Shown: positions 34,119 to 42,220 of the stretch, one piece after another
Position numbering within the stretch: position 1 is the stretch's first letter
Layout of the letters: each line of letters begins with the position of its first letter
Assembly (NCBI GenBank): GCA_020621405.1
Contig: JAHRYN010000005.1
Span: 186,001 to 250,000 of the forward strand
Direction: 5' to 3'
Source: Betaproteobacteria bacterium
GTDB taxonomy: Bacteria; Pseudomonadota; Gammaproteobacteria; Burkholderiales; Rhodocyclaceae
DNA length: 64,000 nt
Notes under the pieces: generated by a model
Told to the model about the DNA's origin: nothing
The model's input: only the letters and a program-made list of their open reading frames with translations
Database searches by the model: none
Program-made: the position numbers and the translations under genes

Positions 34119-36647
34119 ATGTTCAAGACTCGTGCCTTGCGCAGTGTTCCGGTCCGGGGGGCGATCCGTCGGCGGGCGCATCCACTGCCCGCACTGTTGT
34201 TTCTTGCCTTCGCCGGCAGTCCGGCCGGCGCCGCCGAGCTCTGGCTGTCGCCCGATACCGGCCAGCTGGCCTTCGCTGGCAACGGTGTGTCTGCCGTGAG
34301 CTTTGTCGACCAGCTGTCATTCAATGGCTCGACCATCCGGGCCGGTGATCTGGTCGCGGGGGTCCGCGAATACTTCGTGGCCGGCAACTTCGACGTGCTG
34401 GCGACGGATGTCGTGCGCCTGGCACCCGGAGCGTCAACTTCCGGTGTGCGCTTCGTCGTCGGCAACAACGCCAACATCCTCGGTCGTGTCGATGTGTCGG
34501 GCCGCAGCACCGGCGAGAAGTCCGGCGGCGGCGGCAGCGGCGGAGCAGGGGGCCAGAGTCAGTACAGCGAGGTTCTGAACAACAATGCCGGTAAGGGTGG
34601 CAGCGGTGGCCAGAACGGAATTTTTACCGGCCTGTTCGGCAACCCGACTCCCGTCGGCGGAGCGGTCGGAATGGGTACCGACGCCTTCTTCGTGGCGGCG
34701 GATGTCGGGGCGACATGGATAAACGTCAATGATCCCGGCATCACAGGCGTTGGCAAGGGCGGTTCTGGTCTGGCCGGCGTCGCTGGCGGGGCCGGCAATC
34801 CGGGTCGTAGCGGAGTTTCCGGCCAGGCCGGCGGCGCGGGTAGCCGGGGGCTGAATGACACCAGCTCCCGCGCCGCGTCGGGTGGTCAGGGTGGTTCGGG
34901 TGCATCCGGGAATCCGATTGTCGGCCTTGGCGGCGCCGGCGGGACCGGAGGCGCCGGCGGCAGCGGCGCTGCCCTGAGTTTCGACACCTTCCTCAGCGAT
35001 GCCTCCAAACCGGGGTTCCGTACCAGCACTGCGGCAACGGATGGCGCCCGAGGGGCAGACGGCGGTAACGGTACGGCTGGCGCGAAAGGACTCACCGGCC
35101 AGAAAGGCCTCAACGGTAATGCCGCGCCTGCCGTCCGCCGGGTCGGAGATGGATTGACGGTGACGCCGGAGCAGGCAGTATTGGTCGGTGGATGGGGCGG
35201 CGGCGGCGGTGGCGCCGGCGGACAGGGATCCCAGGGATCGGGTGGCGGGGGCGGTGGCGGCGGCGGCGGCGGCGGTGGTGGCGGGGGCGGACAGAAATGC
35301 CCGAGCGCCATCGTCATCATGTGCGGAATTCCGGGTGCCATTGTCGGAACGGTGCTGGCACTGGGCGAGCAATCTACCTATCTGCCGGGGACCGACCCCG
35401 GACCGACGGTCGGCGGGCCTGGCGGCGCAGGCGGTGCGGGCGGTGGTTCCGCTGCGGGTGCGATCGGCGGCATGGGAGGTGCGGGCGCGCCCGGAACGAA
35501 TGGCGGTGGCGGTGGTGGGGTTGTCGAGATCAATGCACGCGGACGCGTGCTGGTCGGCGGTGTCGTGTCGGCCGAGGGCGGCTCGGGGAGCGCGGCATTG
35601 GTGCCCGGGCAGCCGGGTTCGGGCGGTGGCGCCTCCAGCGTGGGTGGTCAGGGTGGCGCAACACTGCGCGGTGCTCTGGGCGGTGCCGGCGGTGGTGGCA
35701 GTGGTGGAAGCGGTGGCCTGTCCGGTCTGGGCGGTGCCGGTGGCGATGGCGGTGCAGCCGGCATCGGTGCCGGCGGCGGTGGCGGTACGGTGAAGCTGAT
35801 CGGCACCCAGGTGCTGTTTTCCGGTAGCGGCGAGGTCACCGTCCAGGGCGGCGGCGGCGGCTCAAGGGGGGGGCTGGGTGACATCTATGTCGGCAGCAAC
35901 GATCAGGGCCTCACGGATGTCGCCGGCGGCGGGCGGCGCATCGTTGACCCGGCGGGCGCCAACACCGGTGCCCGCTCGGAGAACATGTACAGATACGACA
36001 ACAACAAGGCCCGGACTGCCTACATCCCGGATGTGCTGGGGGAGTACGAGGGCTCGTCGATCGGTCTTGCCGGCGGCGCCGAGGTGTTCGGCCTGCTCGA
36101 AGGGCGCGGCCCCGAGGGTCAGAGTCTGATGTCGAATCTTGTGCGCCAGGCCGGTGCCAATGCACCCGCAGGAGCGGTCGCGGCGCTCTGGCGCATCGAC
36201 AGCGTGGATCTCGGCATTTTTCAGACCATGACCTTCGCGTCGAGCGATCTGGTCTTTTTCGTCAATCTCGGCAATACAGCGCTGAAAAACCCGGCCTTCG
36301 TCAGTCGTGCCGGGGATCAGGTACAGCCGGTCGGCTTCATGATGCAGCTGTCGCAGCGTGGATGGGCCCGTTCCTACCTGTTCGGCAGTGGCGAGGACAG
36401 CCTGATCGAATCGCTCGCGCCGGGACAGGTCTGGGTGACCACCGTCGAGAAGGGGAGTGCCAGGCGCTTCGACTTCGAAGCCGACGGGCTTGCCAGTTAT
36501 GACAATCTGCTCGGACAGAACCAGCGTGCCTTCCTGATCGCCGCGGCTCCGGTGCCCGAAGTCGGCACAGCGGCAATGTGGCTGTCCGGTCTGTCGTTGC
36601 TGCTGATGCTGGGCCGTCGTCGTAACGGGGCGCGGGCCTCGGCCTGA
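34119..36647 (+). CDS. Very glycine-rich PEP-CTERM-type surface protein
   Basis: 842 residues from ATG 34119; the frame is open to 33768 but that part is arginine/proline-rich shadow, while MFKTRALRS... starts a good signal peptide (LLFLAFAGSPAGAA, cleavage near residue 42). Residues ~125-590 are made of irregular GGxGGxG/GAGG repeats, including a run of 17 glycines. A short hydrophobic part with two cysteines (KCPS...IMCGIPG) interrupts the Gly-rich body. The C terminus has VPEVGTAAMWLSGLSLLLMLGRRR, a PEP-CTERM variant (PEV instead of PEP). Likely an extracellular matrix or surface protein cut by exosortase. Confidence 0.78.
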   Translation: MFKTRALRSVPVRGAIRRRAHPLPALLFLAFAGSPAGAAELWLSPDTGQLAFAGNGVSAVSFVDQLSFNGSTIRAGDLVAGVREYFVAGNFDVLATDVVRLAPGASTSGVRFVVGNNANILGRVDVSGRSTGEKSGGGGSGGAGGQSQYSEVLNNNAGKGGSGGQNGIFTGLFGNPTPVGGAVGMGTDAFFVAADVGATWINVNDPGITGVGKGGSGLAGVAGGAGNPGRSGVSGQAGGAGSRGLNDTSSRAASGGQGGSGASGNPIVGLGGAGGTGGAGGSGAALSFDTFLSDASKPGFRTSTAATDGARGADGGNGTAGAKGLTGQKGLNGNAAPAVRRVGDGLTVTPEQAVLVGGWGGGGGGAGGQGSQGSGGGGGGGGGGGGGGGGGQKCPSAIVIMCGIPGAIVGTVLALGEQSTYLPGTDPGPTVGGPGGAGGAGGGSAAGAIGGMGGAGAPGTNGGGGGGVVEINARGRVLVGGVVSAEGGSGSAALVPGQPGSGGGASSVGGQGGATLRGALGGAGGGGSGGSGGLSGLGGAGGDGGAAGIGAGGGGGTVKLIGTQVLFSGSGEVTVQGGGGGSRGGLGDIYVGSNDQGLTDVAGGGRRIVDPAGANTGARSENMYRYDNNKARTAYIPDVLGEYEGSSIGLAGGAEVFGLLEGRGPEGQSLMSNLVRQAGANAPAGAVAALWRIDSVDLGIFQTMTFASSDLVFFVNLGNTALKNPAFVSRAGDQVQPVGFMMQLSQRGWARSYLFGSGEDSLIESLAPGQVWVTTVEKGSARRFDFEADGLASYDNLLGQNQRAFLIAAAPVPEVGTAAMWLSGLSLLLMLGRRRNGARASA
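35241..35291 (+). repeat. Run of 17 consecutive glycine codons
   Basis: Seventeen GGN codons in a row (GGT, GGC, GGG, GGA mixed) inside the Gly-rich PEP-CTERM gene. Because codons are mixed it is less prone to slippage than a pure tract, but G-rich strand structure and assembly error are possible here. Confidence 0.85.
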
Positions 36648-36662
36648 CGGCTGTTCCGACCG

Positions 36663-36685
36663 GTTCGGGAAATCGCTTCCCGAAC
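36663..36685. terminator. Hairpin between convergent genes
   Basis: GTTCGGGAA-atcgc-TTCCCGAAC, perfect 9-bp arms with a 5-nt loop. It lies between the Gly-rich PEP-CTERM gene and the convergent DksA-like gene. There is no T run, so terminator function is only suggested. Confidence 0.45.
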
Positions 36686-36746
36686 GGGAACCCCGCCGCG
36701 GCGGGCAACTCCGTCGCGGAAAGACACCCGCCAGTGTCAGGAATTC

Positions 36747-37136
36747 CTAGAGGCTGGCTGCGCGCGGGCGTCCGCGTTCCCGTTCCGTCTCGCAACCCAC
36801 GCAGCGCAGTGTCTGGGGTTCGAGTTGCAGCCGTGCCAGCGGAATGCCGGTACCGCAGTCGTCACAGATGCCGTAGCTGCCTTCGGCCAGCCGCTGCAAT
36901 GCGCCTTCGATGGCGGCCCGTTCCACTACCTCGTGGTCGGTGGTCGCCAGATCTATTTCCCGATCCGCGTCGCGCTGCGGCGCGTCGTCTCCGTCCTGCA
37001 GCAGGACTTCGCGTGCGTGTTCGGCACGTGTCGCGCCGGCGAACAGCACCTGCCGGCGTGCATCGAGTGCGTCGCGGCGTTCGTACAAGCGTCTTTCAAG
37101 CTGTTCCCGTTCTGCATGGGTGAGCGGTGTGGTCAT
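36747..37136 (-). CDS. DksA/TraR-family C4 zinc-finger protein
   Basis: 129 residues. A coiled-coil-like acidic/basic helix region (residues ~6-90) is followed by a C4 zinc finger: Cys91 and Cys94 (CDDC) and Cys112 and Cys115 (CVGC), with YGICDDCGTGIPLARL typical of the DksA/TraR family. It is shorter than DksA (151 residues) and may act on RNA polymerase as a DksA paralogue. ATG 37136 is chosen because AGGAGGAAAGATC lies just before it. A perfect FNR box 51-64 bp upstream suggests anaerobic control. Confidence 0.82.
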   Translation of the reverse strand: MTTPLTHAEREQLERRLYERRDALDARRQVLFAGATRAEHAREVLLQDGDDAPQRDADREIDLATTDHEVVERAAIEGALQRLAEGSYGICDDCGTGIPLARLQLEPQTLRCVGCETERERGRPRAASL

Positions 37137-37186
37137 GATCTTTCCTCCTGTTGCCTTCATGCTTGCACCGGCCCGCCGGACCGGCG

Positions 37187-37200
37187 TTGATCGAGATCAA
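37187..37200 (-). promoter_or_regulatory. FNR/DNR box (perfect consensus) upstream of DksA-like gene
   Basis: TTGAT-CGAG-ATCAA fits the FNR consensus exactly. Its centre is 57 bp from the minus-strand ATG at 37136; an activator at -41.5 would put the transcript start near 37152, about 16 nt before the ATG. It is symmetric and could also act on the plus-strand gene at 37366, about 170 bp away. Confidence 0.75.
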
Positions 37201-37365
37201 CGGCGACGGAACGCGGACCCGGCGGTGCGGATGCGATCATGACGTCATGGGGCAAGACCTTGTCGCCGGATGTGGAATCCGGGCGCAAGGCTGGGCGATA
37301 ATCGCCGCCCCGACATGCCTGCCGTTCTTCCGACGTGCAGGCCACCAATCCGGACGAGACAAGAC

Positions 37366-37758
37366 ATGAGTGACAATCAGGATCAGGGCGTCAAGGTGCG
37401 CCGCGAAGTGATGGGCGACGCTTTCGTCGACCGTGCGCTGGGCAATGCGACCGACTTCACGCAGCCGCTGCAGGACTTCATCAACGAGCACGCGTGGGGT
37501 GGGGTGTGGACGCGCGACGGACTGGATCGCCGGACGCGCAGCCTGATCACGCTGTCGGCGCTGACCGCGTTGAAGTGTCCGAACGAACTGAAAGGGCATG
37601 TGCGCGGTGCGCTGAACAACGGCTGCACCGTCGGGGAAATACGCGAAACGCTGCTGCACTGCGCGGTCTATGCCGGTGTGCCGGCGTCGGTCGAAGCGTT
37701 CCGTGCGGCGCAGGAAGTGATCGACGCCCATCAGGCGGCCGCTTCCGCCGCCGGATGA
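37366..37758 (+). CDS. Carboxymuconolactone decarboxylase family protein
   Basis: 130 residues from ATG 37366 (frame open to 37270 but without a ribosome site). CMD domain: DFINEHAWGGVWTRDGLDRRTRSLITLSALTALK, ELKGHVRGALNNGCTVGEIRETLLHCAVYAGVPASVEAFR. This is close to 4-carboxymuconolactone decarboxylase (PcaC), which acts in protocatechuate degradation. No other protocatechuate gene is nearby, so the substrate is not secure and an AhpD-like role is possible. It is convergent with the quinol-monooxygenase-like gene. Confidence 0.8.
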   Translation: MSDNQDQGVKVRREVMGDAFVDRALGNATDFTQPLQDFINEHAWGGVWTRDGLDRRTRSLITLSALTALKCPNELKGHVRGALNNGCTVGEIRETLLHCAVYAGVPASVEAFRAAQEVIDAHQAAASAAG

Positions 37759-37819
37759 GGGAAGAACCGCCGGCCGCCGCTTCCGCCGAAGGTGCGGGAG
37801 CGGGGCGGCCGGTGCGGGT

Positions 37820-38185
37820 TCAGCGGCGGAAGCCGCCTTCTTCCAGCACGAAATACTCCGGCCGCAGCCCGGCCAGCGGTACGCGCAGCTTTTCGATTTC
37901 GGCGGCCGGCGCATGGACTTCCAGCCGGATGATGTAAGCGATGGCCAGCGCTTCCTTCAGCACTTCGCCGACGTTGTCGAGGTGGGCCAGCAGCGCTTCG
38001 GCACTGTCATAGCCTTCGCGGCAGTGCACCTGGTTCTTGTTGACCGAGAACGCGTAATGCACGCAGCCCGGTTCCTTGCGGGTGAGCTCGACGAATCTCG
38101 GGCCCAGTGCCTTGAATTCCTCCAGCTTGTCGGTCGGTACGTCGAAATACGGTACCAGGGTACATACGGCATCTGCACTGCTCAT
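37820..38185 (-). CDS. Putative quinol monooxygenase (ABM-fold protein)
   Basis: 121 residues from ATG 38185, preceded by GAGGAGATCACC. Ferredoxin-like ABM domain with CTLVPYFDVPTDKLEEFKALGPRFVELTRKEPGCVHYAFSVNK and CREGYDSAEALLAHLDNVGEVL, as in YgiN-type quinol monooxygenases, which oxidise quinols without cofactor. The family also includes unrelated dioxygenase-like proteins, so the activity is tentative. It is convergent with the CMD-family gene and upstream of no obvious partner. Confidence 0.75.
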   Translation of the reverse strand: MSSADAVCTLVPYFDVPTDKLEEFKALGPRFVELTRKEPGCVHYAFSVNKNQVHCREGYDSAEALLAHLDNVGEVLKEALAIAYIIRLEVHAPAAEIEKLRVPLAGLRPEYFVLEEGGFRR

Positions 38186-38400
38186 GGTGATCTCCTCTCT
38201 TGGTTGGAATACGCGCGGCGTGTATCGCGCGACCGGCTGCGTCACGCGGATCGCGCCATCGGTCGGGGTGAGCAGTATGCCTCAGCGGCACCGGCGCGCG
38301 CAGTCCATGGCGCAGTACGCGCGTGACCGACGCACCGACCGGAAAACCCCGGCAGCAGCAGGGGTTCGTGTTCGCTTCCGTGCGAGTGTGCTGCGGTGGG

Positions 38401-38778
38401 TCAGCGGCGCGGAAACTGGCGGTGCCGGAAACTTGCCGGTGCGTGCGACACGATGGACGAGGCGACCAGCAGCAGCCAGAACAGCAATGCCGTGCGTTCC
38501 GGCGCGATCAGCATGGCGGCCACGCCGACCAGCTTGAGCGGGATGAACAGGCCGGCCACTTCGCGCAGGTGCTTCGGATTGCTCCACAGCTCGATGCCGT
38601 ACATGCCGATGCCGGTCAGCAGCATCAGCGCTGCGCCCGGACTGCGGTACGCGCCGCTGCCGAACAGCGCGGCACCGACCAGCACCACGCCGACCAGATG
38701 AAGCGAGCGCAGCGTGACGCTGATCCAGCGTCGTCCGGGGAAATCGCGGCGGTGGGCGCTCGGGCGTTGGGTGGACAT
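38401..38778 (-). CDS. Small four-helix membrane protein, conserved hypothetical
   Basis: 125 residues from ATG 38778 (MSTQRPSAH...); a longer open frame to 38871 has no better start. Four hydrophobic helices are visible (SLHLVGVVLVGAALFG, AALMLLTGIGMYGIEL, LFIPLKLVGVAAMLIA, ALLFWLLLVASSIVS). Histidines in helix 1 (SLHLVG) and at the C terminus are noted. No family was recognised with confidence. It lies 89 bp downstream of the carbonic anhydrase gene on the same strand and may be the last gene of the ubiUVT-can group. Confidence 0.55.
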   Translation of the reverse strand: MSTQRPSAHRRDFPGRRWISVTLRSLHLVGVVLVGAALFGSGAYRSPGAALMLLTGIGMYGIELWSNPKHLREVAGLFIPLKLVGVAAMLIAPERTALLFWLLLVASSIVSHAPASFRHRQFPRR

Positions 38779-38867
38779 GGCAGCGTGCGGAGAGTGAGGT
38801 GTCAGGGTAGCGGGTGCAGCCGGCCCGATGGATGGACTTATACCCGAAGCCCTGGCAGCGGCGGGAC

Positions 38868-39563
38868 TCACCAGGCGTCTACCGGGTTCAGGCCGTCGCC
38901 GCTGGGCTGGAGGTACGGGCCGGTGCCGCTGTGCGACGAACTGGACGCCGGCACGAAGGCGCCGCTGTGCACGTCGAACACATGGACCTCGCCCTCTTCG
39001 ATCACGTAATGCCAGCCGTGCAGCGCGATGCGGTTGGCGTCGACCTGACGGCGCACCATGGGGTAATCCATCAGCCGCTCGAGCTGCAGCACGACTGCGC
39101 GCTGCTCGGTGCGGCGCAGTGCTTCCGGCGTGAGCTGGACCGGCAGCACGGCTTCGCGTCCGAGGTCGAGCCAGGCGTTCAGATTGGGCGCATCGGCGCC
39201 GACGCCCTCGTACAGCGCGCGTATGCCGCCGCAGTGGCTATGTCCGCACACGACGATGTGTTCGACCTTGAGATTCAGCACAGCATATTCGATGGCGGCC
39301 GACGTGCCGTGGTAGCCGGCCAGCTGGCCGTTGCCGGCGCTGCTGTCGTAGGGCGGCACGAAGGCGCCGACGTTGCGCACGATGAACAGTTCGCCCGGTC
39401 CGGTGCCGGTCAGCAGATAGGGCACGAGGCGCGAATCGGAACAGCCGATGAACAGGATGGTCGGGTGCTGGCCATCGCGCACCAGATCCTGGAACTGGTC
39501 CTGCACGCCGGGGAAGGTGTGCTCGTGGAAACGGCGCAGCCGCTGCAGCAGTTCGTCGGGCAT
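38868..39563 (-). CDS. can: Beta-carbonic anhydrase
   Basis: 231 residues. Zinc ligands and active site are complete: CSDSR (Cys ~41, Asp ~43, Arg ~45), HSHCGG with His and Cys ~105-109, plus GELFIVRNVGAFVPP and YAVLNLKVEHIVVCGHSHCGGI. It converts CO2 and bicarbonate. The C-terminal ~25 residues are Ser/Gly-rich and not part of the fold. It lies 20 bp after ubiT on the same strand, so it may be transcribed with the ubiquinone genes. Confidence 0.92.
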   Translation of the reverse strand: MPDELLQRLRRFHEHTFPGVQDQFQDLVRDGQHPTILFIGCSDSRLVPYLLTGTGPGELFIVRNVGAFVPPYDSSAGNGQLAGYHGTSAAIEYAVLNLKVEHIVVCGHSHCGGIRALYEGVGADAPNLNAWLDLGREAVLPVQLTPEALRRTEQRAVVLQLERLMDYPMVRRQVDANRIALHGWHYVIEEGEVHVFDVHSGAFVPASSSSHSGTGPYLQPSGDGLNPVDAW

Positions 39564-39583
39564 GGAGCGTCTCCGTCGCGGGT

Positions 39584-40030
39584 TCAGGAACGGAGTATCG
39601 GCCAGCGCAGCAGCGGCCCGATGGCGTCAAGCGTGTTTTTCAGCATCAGTCCGTATTCGGTGTCGCCTTCCATCACCAGCGCGCGCTCGAAGAACAGGCG
39701 GTCGGCGTCGTCCTCGCCGCGCAGCAGGCGCAGATAGCTGGCGGTGTCGGCGGCGATGCGCAGCGTGACCGGGCCCTGGTCCGGCGCGCTGTGGAAGCGT
39801 CCGTCACGCAGGATGAGCCGGCAGCGTACGCCCAGGTCGCGTACTTCGATGTCGACGGCGTGGCCGGCCAGTTCGGCGGCGGCGTCGGCGGGCAGCTGCG
39901 GCAGCAGGATGCGGTTGAGCGCGGCTGCGAGCAGCGCTGACGGCGGCCGGATCGGCAGCCGGGCGATGAAGCCGCGTACTGCGGCGGGCAGCGGCGGCAG
40001 GGCCGGGAAGGGCGAAGAAGCAGTCGTCAT
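39584..40030 (-). CDS. ubiT: UbiT, SCP2-domain accessory protein of O2-independent ubiquinone synthesis
   Basis: 148 residues with an SCP2 sterol-carrier-like domain (residues ~35-130: LPADAAAELAGHAVDIEVRDLGVRCRLILRDGRF, VTLRIAADTASYLRLLRG, DADRLFFERALVMEGDTEYGLMLKNTLD). In E. coli UbiT helps bind quinone intermediates for the O2-independent pathway. The identification is strengthened by a 4-bp overlap with ubiV (ATGA), and by ubiU directly upstream of ubiV. All three sit downstream of the nitrate reductase operon. Confidence 0.9.
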   Translation of the reverse strand: MTTASSPFPALPPLPAAVRGFIARLPIRPPSALLAAALNRILLPQLPADAAAELAGHAVDIEVRDLGVRCRLILRDGRFHSAPDQGPVTLRIAADTASYLRLLRGEDDADRLFFERALVMEGDTEYGLMLKNTLDAIGPLLRWPILRS

Positions 40031-40956
40031 GCAGGCATCCTTTCAAGTCCGGCGCGCCGGTGGGCGAATCCATTGACCAGTCCGCCGGGCAGGCTCAGCG
40101 CATGGAGCGAGGCGGCGGCGGTGCGGGCGTCGGCGTCGCCGTTGAACACGCGTTCGAACAGATCGATCACGTCGCCGAAATGCTGCGACACCGGTGACAG
40201 GCGCGCCCGGCTGATACCGGCCGCACGCAGCGCCGGCGCGTCGCCGATCAGGCAGTGCTGGGCCGCCGACTGCGTCTGGATGCCGTTCAGCGCGAGAAAG
40301 GGCTCGCCCTCGCCGGTATCGAGGCGCAGGCCATCCGGGTGCTCGATGCAGCGGAAGGCGCATTCGTCCTTGTTCAGGTGGAAGTGCCGTGCGGTGAAGC
40401 AGCGCGCCGAGAAAGCCAGCGGCAGGCGGCCGAAGGCGAACACCTCGGTGGCGACCGGCGTGGTGCCCTGCGGTCCGCCGGCGACACGGGCGTCCGGCGG
40501 GTTGATCAGCGCCAGCGCGTCCAGCCCGAGCTCGACCGGCGCCACCCAGCGCACGGCGCCGAGGCGGGCGTGTTCCTGCAGCGCCGGCTGGCTGTAGACA
40601 TTGATGTGCGGCCCGAGCACGAACGGCCGTCCGGCCAGTGCGCGTAGCGCCGACGCATCGCCCGCCTCGACCATGAATTCGTCCTGCTGGGCCAGGCGGC
40701 GCATGCCGCGCAGGTCCGACTCCGATTCCAGCAGCGCCTGGCTGGCCAGTACCACTTCCTTGCCGCAGGCGGCCAGGTCGCGCGCGAGCGCCAGCCAGTC
40801 GTCGGGTCTCATTTCGTGGCGGCGCGAGCACACTACTTCGCCGAGCACCACGGTGTCGGCCGCCGATTCGGCGACCGCCGCGTAGAAATCGAGCAGGGCG
40901 CGGCGCGGCCAGTAGTAGAGCACCGGGCCGACGGTCAGTGCGATGCGTTCCTTCAT
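40027..40956 (-). CDS. ubiV: UbiV, U32-family protein for O2-independent ubiquinone hydroxylation
   Basis: 309 residues from ATG 40956; the open frame reaches 41532 but the upstream part is a shadow of ubiU. The U32 peptidase-like fold starts MKERIALTVGPVLYYWPRRALLDFYA. Four cysteines expected to hold a 4Fe-4S cluster are present: Cys43 (EVVCSRRHEMR), and CFTARHFHLNKDECAFRC with spacing 13 and 4, which agrees with E. coli UbiV as I remember it. With UbiU it hydroxylates ubiquinone precursors without oxygen, using prephenate. It overlaps ubiT by 4 bp. Confidence 0.92.
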   Translation of the reverse strand: MKERIALTVGPVLYYWPRRALLDFYAAVAESAADTVVLGEVVCSRRHEMRPDDWLALARDLAACGKEVVLASQALLESESDLRGMRRLAQQDEFMVEAGDASALRALAGRPFVLGPHINVYSQPALQEHARLGAVRWVAPVELGLDALALINPPDARVAGGPQGTTPVATEVFAFGRLPLAFSARCFTARHFHLNKDECAFRCIEHPDGLRLDTGEGEPFLALNGIQTQSAAQHCLIGDAPALRAAGISRARLSPVSQHFGDVIDLFERVFNGDADARTAAASLHALSLPGGLVNGFAHRRAGLERMPA

Positions 40957-40991
40957 GCTGTTCCGATCCGGTGGGATGAGCGTTGCGTGGT

Positions 40992-42035
40992 TCAGCGCCA
41001 CGGCCGGTTGTAGGCGCCCAGCGTGTGCTGCTGGCCTTCGGCCCAGCGGCCGAGCGCGGCCACCCACTGCGGCTGCACGCCGAAGCGGGCGGGCTGGGCG
41101 GCACAGCTGTCGATGGCGGCGCGCCATACACGGGTCACCTGTTCGACATAGGCCGGGCTGCGCTGGCGACCTTCGATCTTGATTGCCGAGATGCCCATTT
41201 CCATCAGCTGCGGCAGCACCGACAGCGTGTTCAGGCTGGTCGGTTCCTCGAGCGCGTAGTCGCGACTGCCGTCGATATCGAAGCGGCCCTTGCACAGCGT
41301 CGGATAGCCGCGTGGCTCGTCCGGCGCGTAGCTGTCGATCAGCACGCCGTTGAGCCGCGCCTGCACGCCGGCGGCACTGTCTTCCCAGCGCACTGCCGAC
41401 GGCGGCGAGCACACGCCGGCCGTGTTCGGCGACTGACCGGTCGCGTAGGACGACAGCGCGCAGCGGCCCTCGACCATGACGCACAGGCTGCCGAAGCCGA
41501 ATACCTCGATCTCGGCGCCGCTGTGGCGACACACCTGATCGACCTGCGGCAGCGTCAGCACGCGTGGCAGCACGGCGCGCCGGATGCCGTAACGTTCGCG
41601 GTAGAACTCGATGGCTTCCCAGGTCGTCGCGGACGCCTGTACCGACAGGTGCAGGCGCAGCTGCGGCTGGTGGTCGCGCGCGTAGGCGAGCACGGCGGTG
41701 TCGGCGCAGATCAGTGCGTCGACGCCGAGTTCGGCCGCCGCATCGACCGCGCGGTACCAGCGTGCCGGATCGCGCGCGTCGGCGAAGGTGTTGAGCGCCA
41801 TCAGCGCGTGCCGGCCGCGGGCGTGGGCGTAGGCGATGCCGTCGCGCGCCTGCGCGAGGTCGAAGTTCAGACCGGCGAAATTGCGGGCGTTGGTGGCGTC
41901 CTTCAGCCCCATGTAGACCGCATCGGCGCCGGCGTCGATGGCGAGCGTCAGCGCGCGCAGCGAACCGGCGGGGCAGACGAGCTGCGGCTTGCGCAGCGGT
42001 GGGGGTGTTGCAGTGGCCTGGCTGGATGCGGGCAT
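40992..42035 (-). CDS. ubiU: UbiU, U32-family protein for O2-independent ubiquinone hydroxylation
   Basis: 347 residues from ATG 42035 (longer frame to 42155 not supported). U32 core: QLVCPAGSLRALTLAIDAGADAVYMGLKDATNARNFAGLNF. Cluster cysteines are LCVMVEGRC, then NTAGVCSPP and PTLCKG; the spacings 7, 17 and 39 equal those of the E. coli UbiU cysteines 169, 176, 193 and 232. With UbiV it provides the O2-independent hydroxylations of ubiquinone biosynthesis. It lies 185 bp downstream of the nar-operon parvulin gene; an FNR-like sequence is in that gap. Confidence 0.93.
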   Translation of the reverse strand: MPASSQATATPPPLRKPQLVCPAGSLRALTLAIDAGADAVYMGLKDATNARNFAGLNFDLAQARDGIAYAHARGRHALMALNTFADARDPARWYRAVDAAAELGVDALICADTAVLAYARDHQPQLRLHLSVQASATTWEAIEFYRERYGIRRAVLPRVLTLPQVDQVCRHSGAEIEVFGFGSLCVMVEGRCALSSYATGQSPNTAGVCSPPSAVRWEDSAAGVQARLNGVLIDSYAPDEPRGYPTLCKGRFDIDGSRDYALEEPTSLNTLSVLPQLMEMGISAIKIEGRQRSPAYVEQVTRVWRAAIDSCAAQPARFGVQPQWVAALGRWAEGQQHTLGAYNRPWR

Positions 42036-42172
42036 TTCATGAACGGAGCAGGAAATTCGGGACGGGCACTGCGGCCGCCGTCGACCGGTCGGCCGGGTAT
42101 GGCGGCAAAGCCGGCGTGCCCGCGTCGATCCAGTGTCGCAGCGCAGGATAGTCATCGGGCACGGCGGGAAGG

Positions 42173-42186
42173 TTGACGCGGGTCAT
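42173..42186 (-). promoter_or_regulatory. FNR-like box upstream of ubiU
   Basis: TTGAC-GCGG-GTCAT (plus-strand reading) matches TTGAT-N4-ATCAA except for the paired C/G change at the inner base and the last base. It lies 138 bp before ubiU in the gap after the parvulin gene. Sequence alone cannot show whether it is used. Confidence 0.45.
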
Positions 42187-42220
42187 TGATGGCCCGCGTC
42201 GCCCCGGACCTCGAATATCC

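Noticed and set aside
40957-41532. N-terminal extension of UbiV
   Set aside because: Out-of-frame shadow of ubiU; MKERIALTVGP at 40956 is the usual UbiV start.
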